Source of the DNA: Ophiura sarsii
Lineage: Eukaryota; Echinodermata; Ophiuroidea; Amphilepidida; Ophiuridae
Assembly (NCBI GenBank): GCA_035610835.1
Contig: CM069459.1
Location: forward strand, 54,157,316 to 54,221,315
Length of the DNA stretch: 64,000 nt
Reading direction: 5' to 3'
Shown here in pieces: positions 1 to 12,616 of this stretch. Position 1 is the stretch's first letter, and the number at the start of each line of letters is the position of its first letter. The notes under the pieces were generated by a model. The model saw only the letters and a program-made list of their open reading frames with translations. It had not been told where the DNA came from and did not search any database. Made by a program: the position numbers and the translations under genes.

Positions 1-227
1 GATATTTGGGGAAAATTTGAACACACACTAAAATAATAATATTTCATATGATTGGTTTTTCTTACTGATTCGTCCATTGCATGAATGGGTTACTTATTGA
101 AACAACCGCAACGAGCATGACAACAGTTCGTTTAGCATTAAGGGTATGTTATACAGAAATACAGACAATAGGTAACTTTTCGCCTTAAATAACGACAAAA
201 AATGATATTGCATAGTGATTTACTTAC

Positions 228-1463
228 CTGAATCAATGCCTGAATAGGTAGCCTGGTAAGCGTAAGAAATGGTTGCCCCCATCATGTAGACAGAGACGGT
301 GAACGTCGCCAACGGATTCGTATTTACAACGCTATGAACACCTGGTGTTACTTCACCACGGACACAACACATGGATTCGTCTTCAGTAGTTAGCTTATCC
401 CAATTTGACATGGAGGTCGTATCATCGAATACCAGGGAGTCAACATCACTGCAGTTTGTAATGACGTTTATGGAATGGAATTGGGGACGTGTTGTATATT
501 TTGTTTCAAAGACTGGGAAGGTAACGTTGTTATAGTACAAATATAACGGGGACACAGCTATCATTGCAGGGTCACCGCGACTATCACAAGCATCATACCC
601 CTTCATGTATTTGACAACCAGTACTGGATAGCTCGATTGAATCATAACCATCATCTCCGTCGCGACATCCGCCTCATAATACTGTCCTCCTCCTTGAAGT
701 TCCACGATCCCGATATTAGATATGGACAGTGTCGTGGTCTGGTTACCGGAAATAACACGATATATGTAACCACATGATTTTGTCAAGATTGGAGTCAACA
801 CAAATCTTTGTCCCCATGTGTCAACAGGTAGAACATTAACGAGTAAACCATCGGGATAGCCTACCCCTTCAGGTACCTTAGTAAACACTCCACTAGTTAC
901 AGATATGTGTTTGTTAGATTTCATGTATGTCCCAGTCAAGTCCTCCCAGTTATCTCCATTGAATCGAAAAGTCTGGAATTTTTCAAGATTAATACTTTGA
1001 GCTTTACCAGCTTTTGTTATGAAGTCAACAGATGTCTCGCTATCAAGTGCAGTGATTGTGAAAAATCCTGATGAATAATCCTGAAATAGTACAAGATAAG
1101 ATGGGATGAAATGCTCCGTGCCTAAATTAGAGATTTCACAGATTACGTAACCGTCGCCATTAAAGTAATCATTATCGAATGCATGTATGTTAACTGCATA
1201 GGAGGAGATAACAATAATGGTCTTGTCATCAAACAAACCGGCATCTGTAACACGGGCAGTATAGGGCAATGGAATGTCAGCGTTGTTATATCTCGTTATC
1301 GTTGTATCCACCTCAAACCCCAAACCTGGAATGCTAAGTGTGGTGAGGACTGGGTTCAACGAAGACGTAGTGATTAGAACACGAGGTGGATGACTGGATC
1401 CCCAATCCCAGTTCATAGGAATAGCAAACACGTGCATTTGTTTGTCTGACTCAGCATTCAGAA
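228..1463 (-). CDS. Internal exon encoding an IgGFc-binding-protein N-terminal-type domain
   Basis: The minus-strand frame is open across this exon and gives about 412 residues resembling the IgGFc-binding protein N-terminal domain found in secreted and mucus/adhesion-type animal proteins. Recognisable features are the segment DLTGTYMKSNKHISVTSG, the later PVDTWGQRFVLTPI, and the SCGYIYRVISGNQTT segment with paired cysteines. The exon has a good acceptor on its right side (a T-rich tract ending TTTCAG at 1464-1470) and a consensus donor on its left (CAG then GTAAGT at 222-227). Both junctions fall after the first base of a codon, so the exon is 1236 bp and phase 1-1, typical of shuffled extracellular domains. 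The frame stays open to 1581, but that extra stretch is probably intron read-through. Signal peptide and further domains should lie on other exons, to the right and beyond the left edge. The exact gene is not identifiable. Confidence 0.75.
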
Positions 1464-1719
1464 CTGAAATAAAATAATTAAAAACATTTTTGAATATGAG
1501 ATTTATTATTGTAAATGGTGCAAACATTTTACTTGGCAAAGTGCAAACATATGTGGGTGTTATAAACAGCTTGTTTGACAAATATCTAATATATTCTCTT
1601 AATCTCTTGTCTGCTAATCTTTGTCCCTTTCAATTTTAAACTGATGTTGTATTATATGGTGTTTCAAATAATTAATCAATCTTAATTTTGATTCAATTTG
1701 AAGAGTAAAAATGGATCGT
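1464..1719. other. Probable intron sequence next to the IgGFc-type exon
   Basis: AT-rich sequence immediately upstream of the splice acceptor, read on the minus strand. It contains ATG codons in frame with the exon, but the composition and the acceptor argue that it is not translated. No further exon could be recognised here. Confidence 0.45.
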
Positions 1720-1965
1720 CACACTGTGAGTAATCCCAAGCTTTGTTTCTATATGAGCTAGTTTTGAGGCTAAATTTGAGGGACATTTAAATGGGTAAAG
1801 AAAGTGGTCATGGGTAATTAGCAGTGGCTTCGACTTCTTTTTTATATTGGGGATGGAATTTCTTAACAAACTTGGTAAAAATGATATGGTCCCTTACTGT
1901 TTAACCTCACCAACTCCATCCTCCAATGTGAAAATGAAATCTAAGCCACTGTTAATTCACTTAAT
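1720..1965. repeat. Dispersed foldback repeat, relatives at about 41.9 kb and 48.2 kb
   Basis: Two arms face each other: the plus-strand text around 1816-1858 (AGCAGTGGCTTCGACTTC, then GGGGATGGA) recurs in inverted form at about 1912-1955 (CCATCCTCCAATGTG, then AAGCCACTG). The same words, including AGCTTTGTTTCTAT and ATTAGCAGT, occur at 41920-42030 and 48225-48290 inside the subtelomeric units. This is a non-coding interspersed repeat of unknown class. Confidence 0.55.
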
Positions 1966-2025
1966 TAGCTATTTTTAAGTCCCTAAATACTTGTCAAATA
2001 AAACAAAGCATGGGTCAATCAAGTG

Positions 2026-2418
2026 CAGGGGCGGATCCAGGATTTCTCAATAGGGGGGGGGGGGCGCCAATTCTCCCGACTCAGATTCTTCTCAATTCCC
2101 CCCGACGTACCAACAAATATATAGTAAACGGTATCCCCAAGTTTGTTTGCAGTTACCTCATGAATTGCATGCAAGTGGGGTGGGGTGTCAAAAAGTTCGC
2201 ATGGTCAAAAATAATCGCACAGTCAAACAACTAATGGAACCCTTGACGATTTTTTAAACGTTTTTACACGTTTTGTACACGTTTTTACACGTTTTGTACA
2301 CGTTTTACACGTTTTCGCCCAGTCAAAAAAGGGGGCGCCTGCGCCCTGTCAAATAGGCGCCGTGTCAAAATTAAGGGGACGCCCCCCCCCCCCACCCCAC
2401 CCCCTTAATCCGCCCCTG
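2026..2418. mobile_element. Non-autonomous TIR element with CAGGGGCGGAT ends and a poly(G) tract
   Basis: The left end CAGGGGCGGATCCAG and the right end (reverse complement CAGGGGCGGATTAAG) are matching terminal inverted repeats. The interior has an 11-12 base G run near 2053, a poly(C) run near 2384, and a short tandem block (2256-2320) made of TACACGTTTT words. The CAGGGGCGG start is hAT-like, but a clean 8-bp target duplication is not visible, so the superfamily is uncertain. There is no coding capacity. Confidence 0.6.
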
Positions 2419-4089
2419 TGAGACAATTTTATACCAGCCCAGACACAGAAGTCTGCCACGCAAAAGTGACGTGTCCAGCAAGCAAATCATGGTCGGGGTG
2501 TGTGTGGTACTGGTTATAATGTAACAAAGTGTGTTAAAAACAATACATGTCAAATTTCAATTAAGCTTACACTTACAGATGCATAGGCCCTATTGTGTTT
2601 TTGTGTAAAATGTAAGTAAATTTATACTGTATGTTTAAATGTCTCAGAAAGTTTTACGTTCTCATGATAGTCAAAAACTAAAAATACAACAATGCCTACT
2701 GAAGGGGCAATGGAAACGAAATGAGGGAAAGGGAGTTGCAGGCCATGGCCCAGTAGAGCTGCCGATCCGTGTAATGACTAAGACATCGCCTCCTATAAGC
2801 TAGTTTTTTGTTTTAAAATACTAAGAAAGTGTTCAACAACCACCAAATAAAATGCACAAAAATTGACTCTTGGGAACTCTGGAATTAGGGTTTAAAGTTG
2901 GGTGTGTTTATTGCGTTTTTAGAAATATTGACACGATGGCTTTCCATGAAAATGACGACGTGCTATGTCTACACTCTGACTACGAGCTGTGCGTACATAA
3001 AATTCTCAATTCAAAATACACATCGAAGAGCATGTTATGTGTATGATACGGTAAACGATACATTTCATAGATGTTTGAGGCTTTTGATGATATTGGTGTC
3101 CTTGGGAGGGATATAATATATAGTATAATTAATGTATTGTAACTGTAAACTTGTTAAATGGCCAACAAATGTTTATCCGGTGTTTATCGTCAAATGATAT
3201 AGGGAGAGTGTATGGTCGGCCACAGTGAGTAAAAATTACTAATCGACAGAAGACGGTCTACCTCATTCATTAAGTGTTGTATTGATGATGGACCAAGGGG
3301 TTTAGTGTAAACATTGCTTGTTTATTTTGATCAGTTATCATGGAACAAAATGTAAGAGTATTTGGAATATCAGAGGGTAACATAAACAAGTTTCAGTAGT
3401 CAAGAATGTTCTCTATTCCAATAACGAATTGGCTTGTAGTACAATCATAACTTTCCCCAATCAACTAATTATCTTTATAAGTGTTTTAAATGTGTCGTTT
3501 CCACGATGTAGGAGTTATTTTGGGCGGGCACTCACATTACTAATAGTCGATGGGATGTGCGTTGCATAATACTTCCTTCTCACGCCTCTGTTCAGATCCG
3601 TAGGTTCTACTTTCACACCTCAACTGTGACCTCAGTTGAGTCTCAAACGTCGAGTTTTGAGTTCAATTTCGGATGGGGTTTTTTGGCTATCGTTTTGATA
3701 AATTTAAACCCGTTTAAATTTACGTGGGGGTGTTTTGCGTCGTCAATTTCACAAGAACCGTGAAAACTATATTTGAATACGATATTAGTTTGGCAAAATA
3801 TAATTTCATCGGCGCAGTACACCCATTGAACAATTCATCAATGTTTTGGTTCGCTATCCTTTATATTTGAAATAGGGTTCGCTACTCCCGTGTCGTTAGT
3901 TATGAATATCCCTAATATGAAATACTGAATAACAAGCCTCGTGGCCTAAATGGGTTATTCCTTAAGGGAGGGGATTCCTATTTGGAGGAGGGGGCGTCTC
4001 GTTCAGATGGTAAAGGCAACGTTCAAATTGTTTTTAGCTTTTGGGAAGTAGTTTAAAATGTTACCTTTTATCCATGATTATTTATAATA
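2419..4089. other. Non-coding stretch, nothing recognised
   Basis: Only short open frames occur, none with recognisable protein features or splice-supported extension. No RNA gene was seen. The sequence is AT-rich single-copy-looking DNA on this reading. Confidence 0.5.
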
Positions 4090-4845
4090 TAGGTTTTCCC
4101 AGTTAGTTTAACACTTTTTTCATTATATTTCTTATCTCGTTAAGTTAGAATTCGTCCCCAAAATCTGACTTACGCATTTTGTTAGATAAATTTCGTCAAT
4201 GAGCATTATATTTCAAAGTATGACCATTTCATTTAATTTATTGGTCATTTCTTTTCGTCAAGGAAGGATTGAATTCGTATCACCTGATGGGTAGCGGGTC
4301 TATGCACAAATATAATTCGTCTTTGTTCATTATTTTTAATACTTTTATCACATATATTCGTCAGGTGTTAGAAGAATAGGCCTACATATCATTGCAGGTT
4401 AGATTAGAACCACCGACATGTGTTCGTTTGCCTTGTTGGTGATATAAATCATATGAAATAAAAGAAAAAAAGAACGAACGAACAAGAAAGAAAAAAATAA
4501 ATATATATATATATAAAACGTATAGGCCTATAGCTGGATTTTACATGCTTCTAGGCAGGACGTTCCACATGGGACGAAATAAAGTGCACTGAATATGAAA
4601 CTGTTTGATCAAAGACGAAATAAATGTATACATTAGTAGGTTACCGCTGTATCAGACGAAATGGAAGTGTGTTAGGACGAAATAAAATGAACATTAAATG
4701 AAATTCATTGCGCAAAATATGAATATACTTGACCAAAGACGAAATTTACTTTAACAAATGCAACCTTCAAAATGTTAGGACGAATTCAAACTTAACGAGA
4801 TATGAAATATAATGAAAAAAGTGTTAAACTAACTAGGAAAACCTA
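4090..4845. mobile_element. 755-bp TIR DNA transposon, copy 1 (non-autonomous)
   Basis: The element starts TAGGTTTTCCCAGTTAG and ends with its inverted counterpart, with inverted repeats of roughly 70-80 bases including ATCTCGTTAAGTT. It is flanked by TAATA on the left and TAGTA on the right, an imperfect 5-bp target duplication. The interior carries the phrase GACGAAAT about six times and a purine-rich AAAGAAAAAAAGAACGAACG run next to a TA repeat. A copy more than 90% alike by eye lies at 14816-15569. No transposase frame is present. Confidence 0.75.
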
Positions 4846-6199
4846 TAGTATAGCAGAGACGGTCCTACTCATGATCAGAAACATCCAAACCCGGGTGAGG
4901 GGCTAGTGTCAAATCAAATTCGGTGGTTTCAGTATATTGGCTTTGAGTAACGCGTGATCGTTCCAAAAATCGCTTAAAAGGGGGGGGGGATGGGTTGTGA
5001 CATTTAGCAAATAGGGGTCTATATACAAAATGTCCTTGAAATGGTGAAAAAGAGGGGGGTTATTTTTAGTCAAAATGTCTGCGTTTTTGTGCGAAAAAGG
5101 GGGTCAAATTAGCAAAATTGTCCGCGAAATGCCGTCAAATAGTAGGGTATTTCAGGATCCTGGAATGATCATGTGTTACCCCTCTGAATATGTATAGAGA
5201 GAACATCGGGTACATATAATGAAAGTAAATTGTATTCACTGACAACTAAAAGAAGAGAACAGATCTGTTAATATTGGGTCAGTCAACATTCTTAATGAGT
5301 CCTTTTATTATTTTTCAATTTAACTATCGATTGAAAATTCCGGAAAATGAATCTGGGGTTCTTTTATTTATTTAAACTAATTTCATATAATCAACTTGGT
5401 TTATATTGGAAACTATGTTACGGATACCTTTTAATCAAATGATATATCATTTGCAGGAATTTTGTCTTTGCTGCTGTCTTAAGTCTAAAAAAAGAGACGA
5501 TATTTGGAGGACGGGTACCGGCATCCTAAGATTTTCAAATCGAAGTTTGTGTGCGAAATATCTCGAAAAATACAGCTTGAATTAGTAAGATTTGTGGACA
5601 CGATATTGGTACAGTATTTATCTCCGCTGAGTTCGAGTGACTGGTTATTTGGAGAATTATGAGGGATAATGTTCCCGCGATAGGGATATTTATTTTCTAT
5701 TCCGACATCGTCACATCAAAGAAAATGGCGGCGATTCTAGTTATTGTACCCCCGTATATCACCATAATGTTTTATATACTCCATCCGCTCCGTCGCTGAT
5801 CGCAAGCGTGGATCACCGTTTTTCCAATCAAGGGGCGTAATTTTGTTTTGTTGTAGTTTACTACTCATGTGTGTGGGCGGAAAGAGTTCAAGCGTAATAG
5901 AGCATGAAACTAAAACTATATGAATCCCCCAATCCCAAACGCCACTACGCGCAATTGAGTTTGTTGAATTTTGTTCACCGCTAGGCTATGTACCACCCCT
6001 AGAGATTGCCTCAGAAAAAAATTGTGTTTGCGATTTCGTCTTTATTAATCCATCAATGGATTCCGGATTTTGTGAGCATGTACAAATCGCAAATAACTTG
6101 GACGAGTTCAAAGTTGGGGTTAATCTGCCTCATAGGAGTAAAAATATTTTTTTGCCTTGAGAAGCATATTTTTCTTAGTAAAATACAACGATGCATGCT
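4846..6199. other. Non-coding stretch with G-run repeat debris
   Basis: No gene is supported. Around 4979-5150 there is a G-rich interspersed-repeat fragment (a run of about ten Gs at 4980, then repeated phrases such as GGGGGTCAAATTAGCAAA). The remainder is unassigned. Confidence 0.45.
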
Positions 6200-6425
6200 C
6201 GGGGGTGGTACTCACGTATGTAAGGCATACGGGGACGTGCCGCTCCAGTGGGTCGTTTTTTCATGAGACATCCTTAGCCATGGGTAGGCTTTTCAACTGA
6301 AAAATCCTTAGACATGGGTCTATCCAAAATCACCCTTAGAAATGGGTATAGGGGATTTGATTCTCCAGCGGCACACCCCCGACCAAACCAAATCTGAGTA
6401 CCCCCCCCCCCCCCCCCCCTTCCCG
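6200..6425. repeat. Dispersed repeat with recurring ACCCATTTCTAAGGGT-type phrases
   Basis: The words GTACTCACGTATG, CTTAGACATGGGT, CCCTTAGAAATGGGTA and AGCGGCACACCCC, followed by a run of about 20 Cs at 6401, resemble the inverted set at 52020-52325. It looks like an interspersed element with internal short repeats and a poly(C) tract. The class is unknown. Confidence 0.45.
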
Positions 6426-7735
6426 GGGATACATGAGCGTTGCTATTTTTGTTTGATGTTTACATAACAAACATAGTCCCCCGACTTGTCGCGGTTTTAG
6501 TTATACCATTGTAATACTTGCTATACGTCACCATACTTGATGTATGAGGGCGAATCTTTGCTGTATAGATAATCAATTGTTTGATGTTTACATAACAATT
6601 GGATGCCTTTTTCACTGAATCACGCTGGGCCCATTACGTGGAAAGAGCGTGGACATTTACATAACAATAGTGATCACGTATCATACATGACTTCGACATA
6701 GATGGCGATAGTGATGAGCTAATCGATGCGTGCAGAGACGGTCGTTATACACAAGGATAATGTAAGTATAGATAAGTAATTGCCCATCTCTTTTAAATCT
6801 TTCACGGTCAACGTCCACCGTCATTGGTCAAAACCAACGCTATTGTTAGGTCTGTAGCTAATTTGCATAAGCTAGACAATCAAGCCGTTCATTCAAACAA
6901 CTTCCCATAACATATAAGGCCTAGTCAAAACAAACACTGTGTTACCCTTTCAAAAAGACTGAACATTTGTTTGCAAAATCTTGGGTCGGGATTTTTTTTA
7001 TAGGCCTAGCACAAGTACAAAATTAGCAAAAATATCGGGACTATTTTCAATAATTTTGTTCAACATAAAACCGCTAATATTTCCCCTTAAAACATAACTC
7101 TGCCCTACACCCTTTTATTTTATTCACTGAGTTGTTATTCTAAATTAATGAATAGGCCTATGCTTCAAACATTTACATCAGATTTACATTTAGTACATTT
7201 TTACATGTTTGTATCCGATCCAGGGGTAATAGTTTTTGCTGACAGTTACTTGGACAAAAGTATTTACCCTTGACTTGAGTAAAAAACAACAACAAACACA
7301 GGTGTACGCCCCACGCACCCCTTAGTCATTCTTTGACAGCTTGCATATTGACCTCTATTCAAGTTTAAAATGGATGAGTTTGAAAACAAATCGACCAACT
7401 CAATCGGAAATGTTTAAGATTTGGAAGGGTAACGTAACGATGTTTTTGGCCTTTGGATACAATCTTGACAATAGGCACCAATTATCTGCGCTCATAAAAA
7501 CTCCGTAACACCCTGACACAAACAAACATTTTCTAGAGATCAATTGGATCAATAAACTTCCACTTCAACATCAAGTAGCCTAAACAATTTTCTCGCCATC
7601 AAGTAGCCGTCAATTTCCAATGCAGACAGGGCTGGACTCGGATGAGCATGATGAGATGGATTCGCCCGTTGGTATCTATTTCCAAGTTTTAAAAATCATG
7701 AATTTACAATTGATGGAATCATGGAATGGAATGGA
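6426..7735. other. Non-coding stretch, nothing recognised
   Basis: No open frame of note and no RNA gene. The phrase GTTTACATAACAA appears three times between about 6459 and 6666, suggesting a small degenerate repeat. Confidence 0.45.
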
Positions 7736-7833
7736 ATATACTATACTATACTATACTATACTATACTATACTATACTATACTATACTATACTATACTATA
7801 CTATACTATACTATACTATACTATACTATACTA
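7736..7833. repeat. (ACTAT)n pentanucleotide microsatellite
   Basis: About 19 uninterrupted copies of a 5-base unit (ACTAT), preceded by GGAATGGAATGGAATA. The apparent open frame across it is an artefact of the repeat. Confidence 0.95.
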
Positions 7834-8773
7834 AATTAATAGACTATAATAGAATATAATAACCCCCTCTCAAAAAGGCTACACAATTCATACAAGACAC
7901 CTCTATCAACAATAGTATTTTTACACGTACCTCGGATGTATACAAGACATCACACCCCGCACGTACAGGTTTGTGTTACTGCGCTTTCAGTTTTATGTTT
8001 GGTACAAGTAAAGTCCCGGGCGGACAAGGGGGGGGGGGGGGGGGGGGGGGCGGTGGCACTCAACTTTGTTAGTGGTAGGGTATGTCGTCCAGGGTCTCAA
8101 AAGAAGGAGGGGTGCTTAGGAGCTGGGCTGAGAGAATATTTTTTATAAAGGTGTATGTTCCGATCACGTTTTTGGGGCTTTCACATCAAATATCAGAAGA
8201 ATCCCCATATTTTTCTCATTATGTCTGTAAAATCTTAGGAGCCAGAAATGTTCCATTTAGAAATCATAGGGTAAAATGTGGTGAATTACTGTCAAAGGTG
8301 GTTAACCACCAAACAGTTTGTGTACTACTCAATGGGCAAATATTTTGTGACCATGTGCTTCTCAAAAAATAGAACCGTTGGAGTTATGCAACTCAAACTT
8401 TGAAATGCGACCATTTTAAAGATGACCTTTCATGTAAAATAGAAAACATCAAGTTGAAAATCGGGCCAGCAATCGGAACATCTACCTTTAAGACTGATTT
8501 TCTCGAAAAATAGATCTTTTAAAACACTTTTCACACGCGGCTATTACTTTTAGTTTTACCATTATACAAAACAGATTTTCAGAAACCTTTCCCACCTTAT
8601 CTCATGAACTATTGAACCCAAACTAGACAAGTTTGCACTTATTTTAATATTGTAATGACATTCAATAATTTTAACATTTTTCAAAACATTTTGGAAAATT
8701 TCGGAACTGTCGTCTGCAAACGCCTGCCGCGAGGAAAGTGTTAAATAACTGGGTTGTTTTTAATATTTGATTA
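7834..8773. other. Non-coding stretch with a long poly(G) tract
   Basis: A G run of about 22 bases at 8029-8050 is followed by CGGTGGCA. Short open frames flank it but have no recognisable content. Otherwise nothing is seen. Confidence 0.45.
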
Positions 8774-8929
8774 GGGAGTTAATCAAAACTCGACCGCGCG
8801 ACAACCGGCGGTTCCGCCCGGTTTGACCGCATATCATTGTTTAGAACAATAGAAACCGGCTGCAACCTCACGGAACTTCTGCACGGAACAACCGGTGGTT
8901 GCCGGGCGGTCGAGTTTTGATGTGCTCCC
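8774..8929. mobile_element. PIF/Harbinger-like palindromic MITE, copy 1
   Basis: The element starts GGGAG and ends GTGCTCCC, with GC-rich arms containing CAAAACTCGACC and ACCGGCGGTTCCG around a centre near ATTGTTTAGAACAAT. A second copy at 33002-33151 has the same ends and an exact TAA target duplication. Here the flanks are TTA and TTT. The 3-bp TWA target is characteristic of PIF/Harbinger elements; that assignment is inference. It is strongly GC-rich against AT-rich surroundings. Confidence 0.75.
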
Positions 8930-9035
8930 TTTAGAATGAGTAGGGTCTACGCAGTGGCGTGGCATGACCAGTATAGGCCTATAAACAGGGCGGGTGCAAG
9001 AAACACAATGATTGCCTGATTGGCTTTTAACCAAT

Positions 9036-9155
9036 TATACTTTAGACCAACTTCAAGCCAATTTTAGCTAGTTGTCGAGAAATAACCGACATAATTATAC
9101 TTTAGACCAACTTCAAACCAATTTTATCTAGTTGTTGTCGAGAAATAACCGACAT
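9036..9155. repeat. Two-copy tandem duplication of a ~60-bp unit
   Basis: The unit beginning ATTATACTTTAGACCAACTT and ending GAAATAACCGACAT is present twice in a row with a few substitutions and a 3-base GTT difference. Confidence 0.85.
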
Positions 9156-11084
9156 GACTATAGTAACTCAATACTGAAAATTTGCAATTCACACTTAAAT
9201 TTGCCATGATTGACTCTAAGACTAATTTCTTAAATATCATAAACTTAATTTATTAGGCACACTCGCGGTACTTATATGGCATATGATTCCCATTGCTAAA
9301 TGAATCATAAGCAATTTGAATAAACTGTTGTATGAATATCATTTTTTTTATTGGGACGGGGGCGGAAGCTGTTGGAATTTTACCGTCGAATCCGGATAAA
9401 AACACTGACGCGCACCCCTCTTGATTAGAAAAACGTATGACCCCCTTATTTGTTGTCAATTAAAAACTGCGTGATCCCACTCATCAATTACTCCCGTCCC
9501 GACCCGGTGGAAATAATAAACGGTTCCTAATAATTTTAGTTTCGAATACGGGTATATTCTGTTCAAATATCACTATTAATTTAAGTTAGCTTTTTATTCA
9601 TTCAGCAGGCGGCAAAAAAAACCATGTCTATGCAAAAAAGAAAACCTATTGTACGGTCGGTCGGGGGCTTTTTTCTTATTTTCCTTTGACATGTTTGAAC
9701 TGGAAATGACCGTAAAATAAATAAAAATCTTAAAAACAATGAAATCTGGCCATATCTATGGGAAATTTAATCTAATTTCTTTACGGTGAATGGTGTCAAT
9801 AGATGTTTCACATTCATTTACGGTCTAGGCGGTGAGTTGTAGGCTATGGCGGCACCAGTATCATAACAGTCTATGGGGTGGGGTCGGAGTGGGGTTTGGT
9901 TGGGGCAAGTTTTGTTAGTCGCATGAAGAAAGAAGATGCGCTGGCCTGGAAGCGCGCACATTTTTTTCCACAGTCAAATTTTGACAAATTGCAGGGGCCA
10001 GTGCCTCTGGTAATTTTTGTAACCAAATATTTAAAAAGGAGAGAGAAAGGAGAAAATAGAGAAAGGAGAAAGAGAAAAAGGGGAATAAAAGGGAATGAAG
10101 AGAGTACAGATATTTACGCAAGTAAAGGGGTCTACCGTTCACATGTCACATGGTAATGTCGCAAAAAATAGCTACAAATTCAGCTAAAAATCATGTTTTA
10201 GTGGCATAGTGGGCTAATTGAAAATAATTTCAATCAATGGCAATGCCCCTTGCAACTCGCAACAAGATCACTTTCATTACATTTTGACAAACCCTCGTAT
10301 GTTCTTGTTCAATCACCACTAGGTTCAAGCAGCACACGCTTACTATTTTGAAACTGTCCAAAGCTTCATGACAATAAATCTTCAATTGAATTATAGTTAT
10401 TTAATGTATCGATAAATGCATTCAATGAATAGAATTAGTTAAAGAATAAATAATCAGAAATTCATAAATAATGAAAACAACCCATCGATTTATCTATCAA
10501 ATATATTTGTAAATGTAATCAAAAACAATGAACAAGAAATATAATAATCAATCAATGATTAAATTTGTTTTATTTTATTGAAATGCGATTGATAGATTAC
10601 TTGAATAATGACTAACATTTATATATTTATTTTTGCTTTTAGTATTAAATAATATTAATGAATGAACTGTTGGAATAAGTAATAGACAACATCAATAAGT
10701 TAATAATTAATTAACATTCTTATTAATAAGTTAATTAATTAATTCGAGAATAAATAAATTAATTATAGATTGGTATAGTGATTCATCTAAATAATTAAGT
10801 TGATTTAATTGTATTTTCTATTCATTTACTTGATTTTCAAATAATGTTAATAAATTAAGTGTTTTGCATAATTAATTAAGTTATTTATTTATATTTATAT
10901 AAATTAATAGATAGATAAATACTTTCATACAAATGGTGGAATATGTGTGCTATGTATAATATCGTGCTGTATTTTTATTACAATACATTTCCATTTATCC
11001 AAATTCAATGAAGTTTATTCAATGAAGGCTATTAATTGAAAATAATTTAATAGGTATAGGTCAATATAAATGCGTAAGTGTTGT
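9156..11084. other. Non-coding stretch including a very AT-rich block
   Basis: No gene is supported. 10020-10095 is a purine-rich (GAGAAAGG-type) tract that produces a spurious open frame. 10380-10920 is highly AT-rich with repeated AATTAATTAA words. Confidence 0.5.
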
Positions 11085-11475
11085 TTTGAGAGAAATTAGA
11101 CAAATCAATGCACGCGCGCTGATGTTGATGTGTGAATAATGGTACGACCCTGCAGGGGGTGCTATTGTGAGTATATCAACATTTGCGCAAGTGCATTGAT
11201 TTTCTATTTTTTCGAGAAACAAAACATACGCATGTATTGACCAGATTCATACACGACAATAATACAAATCAAAATTCACAATTTGAGCATAATATTGATC
11301 TCCCTTATAACGAATAAAAACATCATCAAACATGTTAACAAGTTTGCTACCACTACCCGCAGTAAAAATCGGCGAACCCGCTGTGCCTGAACAACAAATC
11401 AAAACAAAGCGCACGATGCGCGCATTGAAGAATATTGGACGCATCCGGGTACTTTGGTTGAACCAAGGCATCAAT
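11085..11475. repeat. Dispersed repeat, inverted relative at 43440-43880
   Basis: The segment with AATTAGACAAATCAATGCAC, the inverted partner GTGCATTGATTTTCTA about 110 bases later, and the downstream text around 11340-11470 all recur in reverse orientation at 43440-43880. The first 130 bases form a foldback. This looks like a decayed mobile element with no coding capacity. Confidence 0.65.
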
Positions 11476-11751
11476 ATTCAATACACAGTTTATCGTACCG
11501 TTAAAAAGCCTGATAGAAATAATACTTAATAAAATATCTATATAAAATTATGATTGTATGTAATCCAACGAATTGGATTGTAATTGTGTCTTATCATGCA
11601 AAATAATAAACATTTCTCTTCGGAATAAAGATAAATTGTCATTACTTATTTTCAAGCATAAATAAATATCACAAACAACTATACTATAAAAGTATATATA
11701 TTACGTTATAAACTTTATAAAATAATTACAAATATCAAAAATATCAATAAG

Positions 11752-12616
11752 GGACCGTTCATTATTTATGGTGGAGGGGGGGGGGGGGGTAAATATAGGG
11801 GGGTCATGTAACTTTCATATGTTGAAATGGGGGGGGGGGGTTATGTAACTTTTTATTCTTTAACAGGGGGGGTTGTGTAACTTTATTTAACTATAAAGAT
11901 GGTGGTGATTGGGGTGATTTTAGAGGCTATTTTGGAGTGTAAATGCAATTTTTTTGTGCGCTTCGCGCACATTTTCTTATGACCTTTCAACTTCAAAACA
12001 TGTAGGCTACTTATGATGAGACTACTTTCGTACAGCAATTTTTTGTGCACGCCCTGCTCGGACGATCTGTTGGAAAAACACCTATATATATAATCATCAA
12101 TGGTTGAAAACATTAGAGCCATGAGGTGTATAAAAACATGTTAATAGCCTAGGCCTATGTTCCAAAATCCAATTTGATTAAAAACGGTAATTTCTTGCAT
12201 GCTTTTCACCTCGTCTTACTCACAGTTCTGCACCAAAGCTCACAAGAATATTTCATACGTTTTTGTCTGGATGTTCTAACTTTTTTCGGCTTATAAAGAC
12301 TCACAAAACACCAAAAATGTATAAATATATGACAAATGTTCCGCCTCGCCACGCTCGCTATGTAGTTAGTCATTAAATTATTGGCCGTTCAGAGGTCACA
12401 ACCAACGAATCCATGGGCAAAAGAAAAATACATCCCCTAAGTATGTGACAAGTTGATTTTGAAGGGGGGTTGTGTAAAAATCTATTGGTTAGTAGGGGGG
12501 GGGGGGGTAATGTAATTTTCAGTTTCAGCTGTAGGGGGGGGGGGGGGTTAGGTAATTTTGACATACGAGTCTTGAATTTGTCCCACCCCCCCTCCACCAT
12601 AAATAATGAACGGTCC
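11752..12616. mobile_element. 865-bp TIR element with GGACCGTTCATTATTTATG ends
   Basis: The left terminus GGACCGTTCATTATTTATG followed by GTGGAGGGGGG is matched exactly in inverse at the right end, giving at least 25 bases of inverted repeat. Poly(G) runs lie just inside both ends (11776-11789, 11830-11840, 12495-12506, 12534-12546). Flanks read ATAAG and ATAAC, suggesting a short ATAA target. The interior has no convincing open frame, so the element is non-autonomous. Confidence 0.75.

Noticed and set aside
7620..7859. Frame with a YTILYYTILYYT repeat
   Set aside because: Translation of the ACTAT microsatellite.
9878..10156. Lys/Arg/Glu-rich 92-residue frame
   Set aside because: Produced by a GAGAAAGG purine tract with a matching antisense frame; no other coding sign.
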